Shown in pieces: positions 11,601-21,265 of a stretch of 64,000 nt of DNA. The notes under the pieces were generated by a model. The model was not told the origin of the DNA, searched no databases, and saw only the letters and a list, made by a program, of their open reading frames with translations. Location: contig CM043959.1 of NCBI GenBank assembly GCA_014529385.2, positions 50,955,253-51,019,252 on the forward strand. Direction: 5' to 3'. The translations under genes and the position numbers were made by a program. Position 1 is the first letter of the stretch; each line of letters starts with the position of its first letter. The stretch is from Adiantum capillus-veneris (Eukaryota; Streptophyta; Polypodiopsida; Polypodiales; Pteridaceae).

Positions 11601-14194
11601 TCAGAGTGTTTGACAATTCTGGGCTTTTGGCTTGGTTTTTTATATTCAATTTTTGTCTTGAAAGGACCACTAGACTCCCTGTGATGTGATCTAGCTATGG
11701 CACAAGTTTGGTCTCAGTCTCTGATAGGGGGACATGGATCGCGATCCATGGTCTAGATGTGTTCTATTTCTCGCAAGCTTTCTTCCTTGCTTTACCATAC
11801 TCAGTTTGGAGTTGTCTATCAAAAGCTAGAGCAATTTTGGTGAACTTCACTTGAAACAGCACTCATAATAGTCTCAAGACCAGGACACAGTAACTTTTGT
11901 TGTATCTTGGTCTCCCAAAGTTCAAATGATCAACACTAGGTCTGCATTATGGGTTTCAACCTATCACCTCTTTGGCTACCTTTTGACCCAAATTTACTCA
12001 TTTTTTTCAAAACTAGATTGGGGGATATGTTTTTTTGTGTATCCGCACTAGTACTCTAGAAACTTTTAGGTCAAACTGTCACTATGGTGGGGACGTGGAT
12101 CGCGATCCATGTCTGGAGCCCAAATTGCCTTTTCTTGGTACCATAAAAAAAAAGCATGACTAGTAGGTCCTATCGCATCATAAATTTTTGAAAATGGACC
12201 TTTGGATTGCATAGTAGGTCAATTCTTGCACTTTGTTAGATTGTTTGATAGTTCTAGGATTTTGTCTTGATTTTTTATATCAAAATTTGGTCTTAAAAAG
12301 AGCACTAGACTCCATATGGTGTGCTCTAGCTATGGTACAAGTTTGGTCTTAGTTTGTGACAGGGGGACATGGATCGGGATCAATTGTCTAGGTGTGTTCT
12401 ATTTCCCACAAACTTTCATCTTGGATTTACCTAACTCAATTTGGAGTTGTCTATCAGAAAATGGAGCAATTTTGGTCAACTACACTTGAAAGAGCACTCA
12501 AAACAGTCTCAAGACCAAAACACAAGAACTTTGGCTTGTATCTTGGTCTTTGGAAAGTCAAATGGTCAACACTAGGTCCGCACTATGATTTTCAACCAAT
12601 CACCTCTTTTGCTACCTTTCTGACCCAAATTTGCTCTTTTTTCTCTAGAACTCGACTAGGGGATATGTTTTCTTGTGTATGCACTATTGATCCATAAATT
12701 TTTAGGTCAAGCTGTCACTATTGCGACATATATAGCGATCCATGTTTTGAGCCCAAATTGGCTTTTCTTGGTACCATCAGAATCAGCATGACTAGTATGT
12801 CTTATGGCATCAAAAAATTTGAAAAATGAAACTCTTCATTGAAAATTAGATCAATTCTTGCATTTTGTCATAAAATTTGAGGTTATTGATATCCAAATTT
12901 CGTTTTGAACAGACCCCTAGACTCCTTGTGATGTGTTGTACAAGTTTGGTCTCAGTCTGTGATTGGGGGACATGGACCGCGATCCATTATCTAGATGTGT
13001 TCTATTGCCCATAAGCTTTCTTCCTGGCTTTACCTAACTCAATTTGAAGTTATCTATCAAAAGTTAGACCAATTTTGGTGAACTTCACTTGAAACAGCAC
13101 CCAAAACGGTCTCAGGACCAGGACACACGAACTTTGGCTTGTATCTTGGTCTCTTGAAGGTCAAATGGTCAACACTAGGTCTGCACTGTAGTTTTTGACA
13201 TATCACTTGTTTTGTTGCCTTTTGACCCAAATTTTCTCAATTTTTTCCAAAACTAGACTTAGGGATATGTTTTATTGAGTATGCATTACTGGTTTGAAAA
13301 TTTTTAGGTCAAGTTGTCCCTATCGTGACATGGATCGCTATCCATGTTTGGTGCCCAAATTAACTTTTCTTGGTACCATCAAAATCAATATGACTAGTAG
13401 GTCTTATGGCATTACAACATTTTGAAAATGGACCTCTGGATTGAAAATTAGGTGAATTCTTTCATTTTGTCATAGTGTTAGACAGATCCAGGATTTTGGC
13501 TTGGTTTTTGATATCCAAATTTTTTCTTGAAAAGAACACTAGACTCCCTATGGTATTCTCTAGCTATGGTACAAGTTTGGTTTCAGTCTGTGACTGGGGA
13601 ACATGGATCGGAATCCATGGTCTAGGTGTGTTTTATTGCCCGCAAGCTTTCTTCCTGGCTTTACCTGACTCTATTTGGAGTTGTTTATCAAAAGTTAGAG
13701 CAATTTTGGTGAACTGCACTTGAAAAAATACTCAAAATAGTCTCATGACCAGGACACAGGAACTTTGGCTGGTATCTTGGTCTCTCAAAGTTCAAATGGT
13801 CAACACTGGACTTTTCAACCTATCACCTGTTTTGTTGCCTTTTGACCCAAATTTGCTCATTTTGTTCCAAAACTAAACTGGGTTATATGCTTTATTGTGT
13901 ATGCATTATTGCTATGGAAACGTTTAGGTCAAGTTATCATTATGGGGACGTGGATCATGATCCATGTTTGGAACCCAAATTGACTGTTCTTGGTACCATC
14001 AAAATTAGCATGACTAGTAGATCCTATGGCACACGAACATTTTGAAAATGGACCTTTGGATTGAAAATTAGGTCAATTCTTGCACTTGTTTGAAAACTAT
14101 GGGCTTTTGGCTTGGTTTTGATATGCAAATTTAGTATTGGAAAGAACACTAGGCTCCCTGTGATGTGCTCTAGCTATGGTACAAGTTTGGTCTC
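8657..14194 (+). repeat. ~620-bp satellite block 2, plus orientation
   Basis: About nine tandem units. Box A (CTATGGGGACATGGATCGCGATCCATGT type, followed by TTGGAGCCCAAATTGAC) occurs near 8725, 9360, 9650, 10245, 10860, 11480, 12100, 12735, 13335 and 13955. Box B (ATCGCGATCCATGGTCTAGG type) falls between them. Unit spacing is about 600-640 bp. The block ends exactly at the GTCTC target duplication of the copia element. No gene-like coding sequence is seen beyond short recurrent frames. Confidence 0.9.
14190..14194. other. Target-site duplication of the copia element, left copy (GTCTC)
   Basis: It matches GTCTC at 45652-45656. Joining the flanks recreates the satellite string TTTGGTCTCAGTCTGTGAC. 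Confidence 0.92.
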
Positions 14195-14421
14195 TGTTGG
14201 AATTAGGGTTGCACAGAAACACACAGAGCTTGGAGAAGACGAAGGAAGCTCAAGGCACACAATAGAGAGTGTGTTACTTTGTGTGCTATGGAAAGATAAA
14301 TAGCCCTAGAGTGATGGGCGTATATACAATGCTCGGGGGAAAAAACCTCCTAAAGAGGGAAAAAATGCCCCGGCGGTCCTAGTGTGTTCACACACATCAC
14401 TACCAAATGTATATGGCAACA
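14195..14421 (-). repeat. copia 3' LTR
   Basis: 227 bp, TG...CA ends, aligned end to end with 45425-45651 with about 22 substitutions. It lies next to the polypurine tract and the RNase H end of the polyprotein, so it is the 3' LTR of the minus-strand element. Confidence 0.93.
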
Positions 14422-14433
14422 AATCCCCCCTAG
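14422..14433 (-). promoter_or_regulatory. copia polypurine tract
   Basis: On the minus strand AGGGGGGATT lies immediately before the 3' LTR, the expected plus-strand DNA priming site. Confidence 0.8.
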
Positions 14434-14496
14434 AATGATGCGGTGAACGAGAGCTGGCACATGAGTACAGGGAAGTGCCATGCCCTGAGGACATGA

Positions 14497-14899
14497 TCAG
14501 TCCAAAAAGGGGAGTAAGCCCAAAGATTTGCGGAGAGCTTTGAGCTTCTCATGAGACAATGCCTTTGTGAAAAGATCTGCAAGGTTGTCGTGTGTTGGCA
14601 CATAAGCCAAGCTGATCTCTCTTGCTGAGAGCCTCTCCCTCACATAGTGGTAATGCACCTCAATGTGCTTTGTGCGAGCATGAAAAGCTGGGTTCCTCGC
14701 AACTGCCAATGCACTCTGACTGTCAGTGTAGATAGTGTTGGCAGTGTCCTGTCCAACACCCAAATCATCCATAAGGCATCTGAGCCATACACACTCAATC
14801 GTAGTTGTGAAGACTGCCTTGTACTTAGCCTCACAACTCAAAGTGGCCACAGTAGGTTGCTTCTTGCTCAACCATGATATACATGAACTGCCAAGCATG
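14497..14899 (-). pseudogene. copia polyprotein, RNase H C-terminal part
   Basis: 133 residues open with MLGSSCISWLSKKQPTVA and include LSCEAKYKA, TDSQSALAVA and TKHIEVHYHYVRE, hallmarks of the copia RNase H C-terminal half. The upstream half of the same domain lies at 41188-41480 and ends STSGFCF. The two halves would join in frame if 14900-41187 were removed. The frame then runs to a stop at 14497, about 75 bp before the polypurine tract. It cannot function in this split state. Confidence 0.92.
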
Positions 14900-14932
14900 C
14901 ATTAGGAGAAAATTGGACTCACTTTTGGCCCT
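14900..14932 (+). repeat. Left terminal inverted repeat of the DNA transposon
   Basis: CATTAGGAGAAA then TTGGACTCACTTTTGG then CCCT. It matches the reverse complement of 41154-41187 apart from A/G at base 13 and one extra G. A short TAGAGAGAGA follows on both sides further in. Confidence 0.88.
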
Positions 14933-15616
14933 TTCAATTCTAGAGAGAGAGTGGCGCTCGACCAATGAGGAAGAGGCTAACGTTACGTTGAAAATCGACA
15001 TTTTGGAGCCCAGCTCTTTTAGAAAAAAAAGGAGAAAATATTATTTTTGTTCATCAAATTGCACAATTTCATGCTTTCAAGGCATAAATGCCATAAGTCG
15101 TACTAACTCTGTACCGAGGAATTTCAGAACTTTTATTGAAGACTCTATCTAGTATCTATGTTCCCGCCCAAGTATGACTTTGAGTAGCTCTACTTCCCTC
15201 TCAAAACTTATTCCCTTTTTCATATTTGCGCTAACCTTTCTATGTATTCTAGTGCACACCATGACTACTTCGAAGGCCTAGCACTACCATTGACTCTGTT
15301 AGCATTTTTAACATTTATATTACAGATGATCAAGCATGGATACCATCTCGAATAACTATCGGAAGTTGGGTTCTACTACAAACTAGGAGGAGGAAGAGGA
15401 GGCAACGCAATGATTTCGTGGAGGCTTTCAAGGGACAAGTTAAAGAGTTTAAAGTGTGTGCACAAAGCAAGAGGGTGAAAGAGGTCCTCATACAACATGC
15501 TTTCCAGCATGTAGACTTAAGGTTGCAAACATCTCCTCCAAGTTTTCCAAGGCATTGACCCAACTGTAAGTTATTTTGAGCATCTTACTGAGTGCATGAT
15601 TATATTCAAAGTTTAA
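14933..15616. other. Left subterminal region of the DNA transposon
   Basis: Mostly AT-rich with no recognised gene. At 15342-15560 the plus strand reads a basic segment (ITIGSWVLLQ, RRRKRRQRNDF, EAFKGQVKEF) that looks exon-like and could be an upstream exon of the ORF at 15617, but I could not define its splice sites. The opposite strand also has an open coiled-coil-like frame (15488-15757), so strand choice here is uncertain. Confidence 0.3.
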
Positions 15617-16462
15617 GTGGTGGATATAATCTTTGGTATGTTTCAAATATTTATCCATCAAATAGGAGAGATTGGCAACCAGTTTGAGAGCATAGTTGAG
15701 ATTTTTAATGCTTTCCATGCATTTATTGGTGAGCAAATGTACCGAGGAAGACAACACAAGGAACTTGCAGATAATGGAATATTCTTTTATGATATGTCAT
15801 ATGTGGAACCGAGAACTTCCATTGGTTGGGGTCGTGTAGCTCCTTTGTCACTTCCATCCTTTGACAGCAAGGATTGGTCTTTGCCAGCTTCGCAAACTAA
15901 TGAAAGCTTTAGGAATAAGTTGTTTCAGGATATACAAAAGTCCCTCAAGTATTCAATTGCCACAAAAATAGTTTGGCTTGCACTATTTATGCCTCTTGAA
16001 TTGTTTGTAGACTTTTTCTTCGATGAGCAAATAAGAACTACCGCAACAATGTACATTTGCAAGTTTGAGAGCTATTTGGACTTTTTAGATGATAATTGGG
16101 ATAGGAAACAATCACAGAGAAAAATTTGTATTTTGCAAAAGAAGTCCATAATTTGCAAGTTCATTATAAGCTCTCAAAATTTCATAGTGTCATTTTACTA
16201 TTTTAGATATCATCTTCTTAGTGGGCAGCTTATTCCACTCGACCAAGATACAGAGTCTAGCCTCGAGAACAAACCTTTATCAATGGAGCTTTACTTTCAA
16301 GACAGCCTACTTACTGTGATGAAGACAATGTCAAGCACAACTCTTGCACAATTCAGGGTAGATCTTACATGTGAAGAACTTCCACTTTTGCTGGAATTGT
16401 ATGCATTCAGTCTCAACAATAGAAAGGTGCTTACTAAATGGATGAATTTTGATTGTCTTTAA
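15617..16462 (+). CDS. Unrecognised ORF near the left end of the DNA transposon
   Basis: 281 codons open from a GTG; the first ATG is at 15638. The product is rich in aromatic and hydrophobic residues (FFYDMSYVEPRTSIGWGRV, LFMPLELFVDFFFDEQ) with no motif I know. The stretch at about 16120-16205 reads as low-complexity KICILQKKSIICKF and precedes TTTTACTATTTTAG, so it may be a short intron rather than coding. The last 80 residues (LSMELYFQDSLL, LTCEELPLLLELYAF) look exonic again. It lies inside the transposon left of the gypsy insertion, so it is a cargo or transposition gene, or an exon of one. No function is proposed. Confidence 0.45.
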   Translation: MVDIIFGMFQIFIHQIGEIGNQFESIVEIFNAFHAFIGEQMYRGRQHKELADNGIFFYDMSYVEPRTSIGWGRVAPLSLPSFDSKDWSLPASQTNESFRNKLFQDIQKSLKYSIATKIVWLALFMPLELFVDFFFDEQIRTTATMYICKFESYLDFLDDNWDRKQSQRKICILQKKSIICKFIISSQNFIVSFYYFRYHLLSGQLIPLDQDTESSLENKPLSMELYFQDSLLTVMKTMSSTTLAQFRVDLTCEELPLLLELYAFSLNNRKVLTKWMNFDCL

Positions 16463-16756
16463 TACATTAAGACAAAATCTAACTTTTTCTTCTTTTTAGA
16501 TTCCAAGACGCAAGGAGAAAACAACATTGTGCAACGAGTCACTCACAAATACACTTCACTTAATTGCTTCCACCGGAAGCTAGATCACATACCTTGTGCA
16601 CGCAATGAGCTTTGATGCCATGCAAACCATGATGTACTCTTCAAAATGACTAATATAGAGACATTTTGTGGTGGTCAAACAATGTTTTAAAAATGTACAC
16701 TTTTCATTGTCTCAAAAATTTACAAATTGTGTTGTTTCTGTCAATATTTATACAAG
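16463..16756. other. Spacer between the plus-strand ORF and the tail of the Ulp1-like gene
   Basis: I see no gene. It separates two convergent coding regions and should hold both 3' ends. Confidence 0.35.
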
Positions 16757-17276
16757 TTATTGCTCCCTTTCCCTGCTACTATCCTCTCCCCCGGTTTGTG
16801 CCATTGGTCCCTTGTCCTCTCCTTCGGTTGCTGTCATTGGTCCCTTGCCCTCTCCCCCGGTTGCTGTCACTGCTCCCCTGCCCTCTGCTTTGGTTGCTGC
16901 TACTTCTACCTCTGGGGATGTTGGTCTCGGGCATCCTTTTGCGTCGTTCAAAATCATGGGCCTCTTCCATGGCTTCCCATGCATCTTGCACCTATGAATC
17001 TTCCCTCTATTCTTGCTCTTGCCGTTGACGTGTAGCCCATTTCTCTACTTCTGCGGCGTCCGCATAATATTGATTTATTGCTTCTTGCATATTTCAAACG
17101 TCTTCTTGAGTCTGATTGTAGCACTACGTCATTTTGTTAACGCGAGCCTGTTCGAACTCCTAAACTCTCGTCCCTTCCTCTCTTGTACGTCTGTTTACCG
17201 AGATTATAATATGTTGGATGGCCATTATAAAAAAATGTCGCACATCGTTGGGGGTGTAGTTATGTAATTGAAGTTC
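16757..17276 (-). pseudogene. Last exon of the Ulp1-like gene: coiled-coil and RGQ-rich tail
   Basis: On the minus strand an acceptor CTACAG at 17277-17282 is followed, in the phase left by the exon ending at 31166, by ELQLHNYTPNDVRHF. About five in-frame stops follow (first at 17160-17162). Between them the frame keeps a protein-like texture: EVEKWATRQRQEQE, AWEAMEEAHDFERRKR, then repeats of the type RGQGTNDSNRGRGQGT down to about 16779. Arg/Gly/Gln-rich repeats of this sort often bind nucleic acid, but that is inference. The gypsy insertion now puts 13.8 kb of intron between this exon and the previous one. Confidence 0.55.
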
Positions 17277-17354
17277 CTGTAGAAGTGTGATAATAGGAAA
17301 GTAAGTAAAGATGTCGCTTCATACAAACGTTCAAGCAAACAATGAAACAACATG

Positions 17355-17360
17355 ATTACT
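17355..17360. other. Target-site duplication of the gypsy element, left copy (ATTACT)
   Basis: It matches ATTACT at 31157-31162. One extra A lies between it and the LTR start. Removing the element restores the intron of the Ulp1-like gene. Confidence 0.8.
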
Positions 17361-17361
17361 A

Positions 17362-17594
17362 TGCGCTCCTTGCCGCAGTGTCGAAGCAAGGGACTTGCCT
17401 AACACTGTGTACGAGCCACAGACGGCTCCAAGCACACAACTAGCTTAACTAGTAAGCTCAAAAGAGGGCAATGGTGTGTCACTCACCGCTCTATGCTCCT
17501 GCCGTGGAGGATTCCTCACCGCGAAGAAGAAGCAGACGCCGCTACGTCGCGCTCAACCACTTCACCGCGGTCGTGCCACTGCAATGCTCGATCA

Positions 17595-17659
<65 letters not shown>

Positions 17660-17981
17660 ACACACACACACACTAGTACACAAGGAGATGGAGAAAGAGC
17701 ACCTTTCTTGCATTGCACAAATGAGAGAATGAGTGAATTTTAGGTTTAGTTGGCTTTTATATGAGCTCACCCCATTCACACTTAGGCGCCATGCTTAGCC
17801 AACTAATCCCTTGAATGTCCCAGTTAGAGTGCGTCTCTCATCGGCGATCACTCTTACCCTTTTCCTATTGGACCGACAAGCCCGGTACCTGACTCTACCA
17901 AATAAATAATACAATGTCCACCGTAGGTTACAACGTCCGTCTCGTAGGTGATAGGGTGTCCATGATCCGTGAGGGTTAACA
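17362..17981 (-). repeat. gypsy 3' LTR
   Basis: TG...CA ends (TGCGCTCC...GTTAACA on the plus strand). It matches 30556-31156 almost throughout. It carries an expanded CT run (17596-17655) where the other LTR has CA runs. Confidence 0.93.
17596..17655. repeat. (CT)n microsatellite inside the gypsy 3' LTR
   Basis: About 30 CT units, absent from the partner LTR at 30556-31156, so it expanded after insertion or during replication. Confidence 0.95.
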
Positions 17982-17995
17982 TGTCCTCCTTCTTG
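17982..17995 (-). promoter_or_regulatory. gypsy polypurine tract
   Basis: The minus strand reads AAGAAGGAGGACA directly before the 3' LTR start TGTTAACCC, as expected for the plus-strand primer. Confidence 0.8.
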
Positions 17996-19354
17996 ATGTA
18001 GATTCCGTCCTCGAAAGCTATTGAGTTGAAGCTCGTTGGTTGAGGTGGAAGAGCATTTGAGATGAATGTCCTTAGCCTTCTTCAGTCACTGCAAAATCAA
18101 ACAACATTGCACAGTAATTGCATTCTCATAAGCGATTAAAAAGCATATGCAATTTTAGGCAGACAATTGATTGGTAATAGAATTTTAAACAATTTGTCAG
18201 CAATAAGCATTAAATTGCAATGTAATCAAATGCATAAACAAATGTAAAGGTAAAAAATTAAACAAGTCTGGGGTCGCTAATTTAACAGTCGAAAGGCACT
18301 AGAGATCGACTATTAATACCATGGGTAAGCTTCTTAATTTTCTCTGGTTAATTAAGTTGTTTAATCGCGAGAGCCAAGTATTTCATGTTCGAGGGCTGAC
18401 TAGAGGCTATACCTAGAGGACCTTGTAGTTAAGCTACGATAAAAGGAATTTCTCATGAAATCATCACCTAACTGATTACCTTTGCTTTGGCCCCCCAAAG
18501 TCTTTTCACGGTGATTCAATTTTGATGTGTGTGCTTATTTTGTATGCCTTGGGTTTTTGCTTTTCAAGGAAAAGCACCCACACTGGGAACCTCTAGGGCT
18601 CTAGTACCATAGGCGATACATGTGAGTGGAGTACCAATTTAAGCAGGGATTTCTCTTCCAGCTTAAAATTTTACATTGTGGCACTTTGATTTTTTTTGTT
18701 TTGTTTGTTTTCATCATTTTAATTTTGTAGCTTTGGGGGGTCATATAACTCTGATACACCTCCCCAAGCTCATCACACTAGTAAACTCCCTTTATAATAC
18801 TTACGCTAAAGGTCAATAGGGTCAAGCCCACTAGAAAGCCCTAGTACATTTCACACAATGCTGCCTAAATCGGATTAAGAACCTAAGTAATCATTGCTTA
18901 TTAGGAAGGCATTCCCCATGGTATTAAGAGAAGATTTCTAACACCTAGCTTGGTCAAACTAGCTTAGTCGGACTGCTTGATTTTTAAACCTAGACAAGTG
19001 ATTATGACAAAAAATTACATTGAATTAAATGTTTGATACTAAGAAAATGCGGTGAATATTAGGCTACCAATCACAATTAAAGCAGACAAACATGGATCCA
19101 AAATAGATCGAGGCAATGCTAATGGACAAAAAACACCTGTTTGTGTTGATGGTCGCGCTTGATATGAAGTGTGAACGAGAGAAAGTTTCCATGAAGGTCC
19201 AAATCCTATCAATAGCAACACGCTCCTGTACACACTAGGAAACAAAAGGAATACCTCTAGGAGGCACATTAGTGGGAAAAGGTACCAACACTTATTGAAC
19301 ACAACAAAAAACATAAGGAACCCTAACCTAATTATTTGCACTCCCCCTAGAGAG
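17996..19354 (-). other. 3' non-coding region of the gypsy element
   Basis: About 1.35 kb between the last ORF and the polypurine tract. I see no credible protein on either strand. Long 3' untranslated stretches are common in Tat/Athila-type elements. Confidence 0.5.
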
Positions 19355-19777
19355 TCAAGGGAATAGGATATTGTAGAGGTTGGGAGGAAACCCTAAGGCT
19401 AAACCCCTATCCTCGTCGTCCAGATAAACAAAGTCATCATCCATAAGACCATATGTGCCATCCGTGTAGTCCTGTAAATTTTCTTCTTCATCATAGGTGC
19501 CCATGTTTACTAAGAAGGTCACTAGACGCCTATAGTCATCTTGGTCAAAAGGGTAGGCTTGTGCAATGGGAGAAACGCTCTCTACTAAGTATGGATCAGA
19601 CGTGGTCAAGAGACGTATCAGCCATTCTAACTCCTCAAAATTCCTCTCACATGCTAGCGTACCTATCAAATCCCATTCACATGCAAGCACTGGAAAGACC
19701 ATGTGAAATATTTGTGAAAAGTAACGAGGGTACCTCTCACCCAAGGCAGGAGTGGATGACTCTAGCGTACTAGCCAT
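19355..19777 (-). CDS. Unrecognised acidic 140-residue ORF in the gypsy 3' region
   Basis: The ATG at 19777 is preceded on the minus strand by TGCGTGTACAG, a good splice acceptor. A TATA-like TGTATATATAAAG lies about 140 bp upstream. The product starts MASTLESSTPALGERYPRY, has a hydrophobic/aromatic middle (FHMVFPVLACEWDLIGTL) and a very acidic end (YLVESV, NMGTYDEEENL, MDDDFVYLDDEDRG). It is intact to its stop. It has the position of the accessory 3' ORFs found in some gypsy lineages, but it shows no env signature such as a signal peptide plus a C-terminal membrane anchor. Function unknown. The separate promoter and acceptor suggest expression as a subgenomic or spliced RNA. Confidence 0.55.
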   Translation of the reverse strand: MASTLESSTPALGERYPRYFSQIFHMVFPVLACEWDLIGTLACERNFEELEWLIRLLTTSDPYLVESVSPIAQAYPFDQDDYRRLVTFLVNMGTYDEEENLQDYTDGTYGLMDDDFVYLDDEDRGLALGFPPNLYNILFP

Positions 19778-19912
19778 ATCTGTACACGCAAATAGATGAT
19801 GGTTAGAGTGCAAATATTACAAGAGTCGTGTTCTTGTGCATAATTTGTTTTTATGATTTTGTGTTATGGCTCTTGCTCTTTTACTTTTTTATCTTGTTTT
19901 TGTGAGTATAAG

Positions 19913-19926
19913 GCTTTATATATACA
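19913..19926 (-). promoter_or_regulatory. Internal TATA-like box upstream of the acidic ORF
   Basis: The minus strand reads TGTATATATAAAGCC here, about 140 bp from the ATG at 19777 and well outside the LTR. It could give the 3' ORF its own promoter. Confidence 0.4.
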
Positions 19927-20024
19927 TTCCCTAAGATTGGAGATTAAGAGGTCAGGGAGAAAGGTTGAGAGGGAAGCAAGTGAATAATGGATGTCCACAA
20001 ACACTCCCCCCTTCCCTGGGTAGA

Positions 20025-21265
20025 TCATATCGTTTGCAATGATGGCGTCACCCTTTGAAACCGGTTGTTCCAAGTTGTTATAGGTGAAGATTTTTGCCAG
20101 TATTTTTCTATTACCTTAGGTGCCTCGTTGAGTTGCAAGGGTGGTAAGGTACTCTCCCAGGATCGAACTTGAAGTGGTTCATCAGGTGATTCTTGAACAC
20201 TGGAAGGTGTGGATTCCTTTGTAGCTTCATGGAGGTCCACTATTGTAGGTGGAGGCTGTGTAGAAGCTTTTACCTCTATGGATGTATTACATGAGGAGCT
20301 AGAAGCTTCATGGAACTCCCCCCTTCCTGAGCTAGGTGGAATAAATTGGTTTTGCCTTGGAGCCCAAACTAGCTCTGGACTAGGTGTGTAGCATTCTATG
20401 ATCTTTCCCTTCCCACGGTCTGCCATTGGCTTTAGCGTTACACTGTTTGACTCATATGGGTTTATTGTCGATAAGGAAGGACACATTTTACGTTTAGGTA
20501 CCCAAATTTTCTCATTTCCATCATAGTAGCCTTGGGCTTCTAATAGTCGTTTTGGAATCCATCGTGATTTGGTCTTGACTCTCCTAGAGCGCGCTCTTGG
20601 TTTTCCAGGGAAATTTTTTTCTTGGAATGGATGGGAGGGTTGAGTTAGTGGAAGTAAGGCCTTGGGGACCCATTGATATGTACTCTTAGGTCGTGCATGT
20701 TGAGTACTTGCAATATTACTGCTTGCTGCAACTACAAGTGTTGAAGTGCTAGGTTCATGGGTAGCCGGCAAAGACGAGTTGACCACCTTGGCTTGTGAAT
20801 GTTGGCTATCCTTCAACTTTGCTAGAGTTTGCAACGTAGGTGACTTTGCTTGAATGATAGGGGTAAGAGTCGGTGGTCGCGTCGTGACACTACCAGTATC
20901 CCAATCAATAGTGCATTTGGTTTCCAACATCCACGTGCGTCCCAGGTTTACGTTGCCTTCCATAGCTCCCGCGGGCATGACTAGAAACCTCTGCACTATG
21001 CTTCCATTGTCATAGACAACAGGGGTCTGAAGGACTCCAAGAATAGCAGTTTTCTTTTTATTAATGCCTTGACTTGCATCGTACTCGGGGATAGGGTCAG
21101 TTTCCCTAATTGACACCAAACTCCATAGGATAACAAATTGTGTTTAGCTCCCGTATCTAATAAGGCATTGTATAGTACTTTCCCATAGGGGCTATTTAGC
21201 TCAATTGGGTATCGTAGGGGTGGCTCAGATTCTAATGAGTCGTCATCTGTGTCCTCAAAAAATGC
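20025..21265 (-). pseudogene. Second retropepsin-like domain and Pro/Ser-rich extension downstream of integrase
   Basis: Directly after the integrase stop (TAA at 21266-21268) the same frame continues EDTDDDSLES and reaches YNALLDTGAKHNLLSYG, with the DTGA catalytic Asp at 21155-21157. A frameshift near 21120 then leads into ETDPIPEYDASQG..., and NVNLGRTWM, the family's second ILGR-W-type motif. The remaining 280 residues are Ser/Pro/Thr-rich with short W-containing repeats (YQWVPKALLPL, SRWIPKRLLEAQ, KIWVPKRKM). This element already has a protease in the usual place (24461-26269). The second one resembles the LGRTW protease of the gypsy element at 55.4 kb more than its own, so it may be captured or duplicated. 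It could also be an ancestral extra domain. The copy is frameshifted. Confidence 0.6.

Noticed and set aside
16757-16997. Plus-strand leucine-rich membrane protein at 16.7-17.0 kb
   Set aside because: The hydrophobic runs are the antisense of the RGQ repeats of the Ulp1-like gene tail.
17471-17743. Ser-Leu-rich ORFs over the gypsy LTR
   Set aside because: They translate a CT microsatellite inside an LTR and are not conserved in the partner LTR.
19355-19777. Envelope gene of an errantivirus-like element
   Set aside because: No signal peptide, no furin-like site and no C-terminal membrane anchor; the product is short and acidic.
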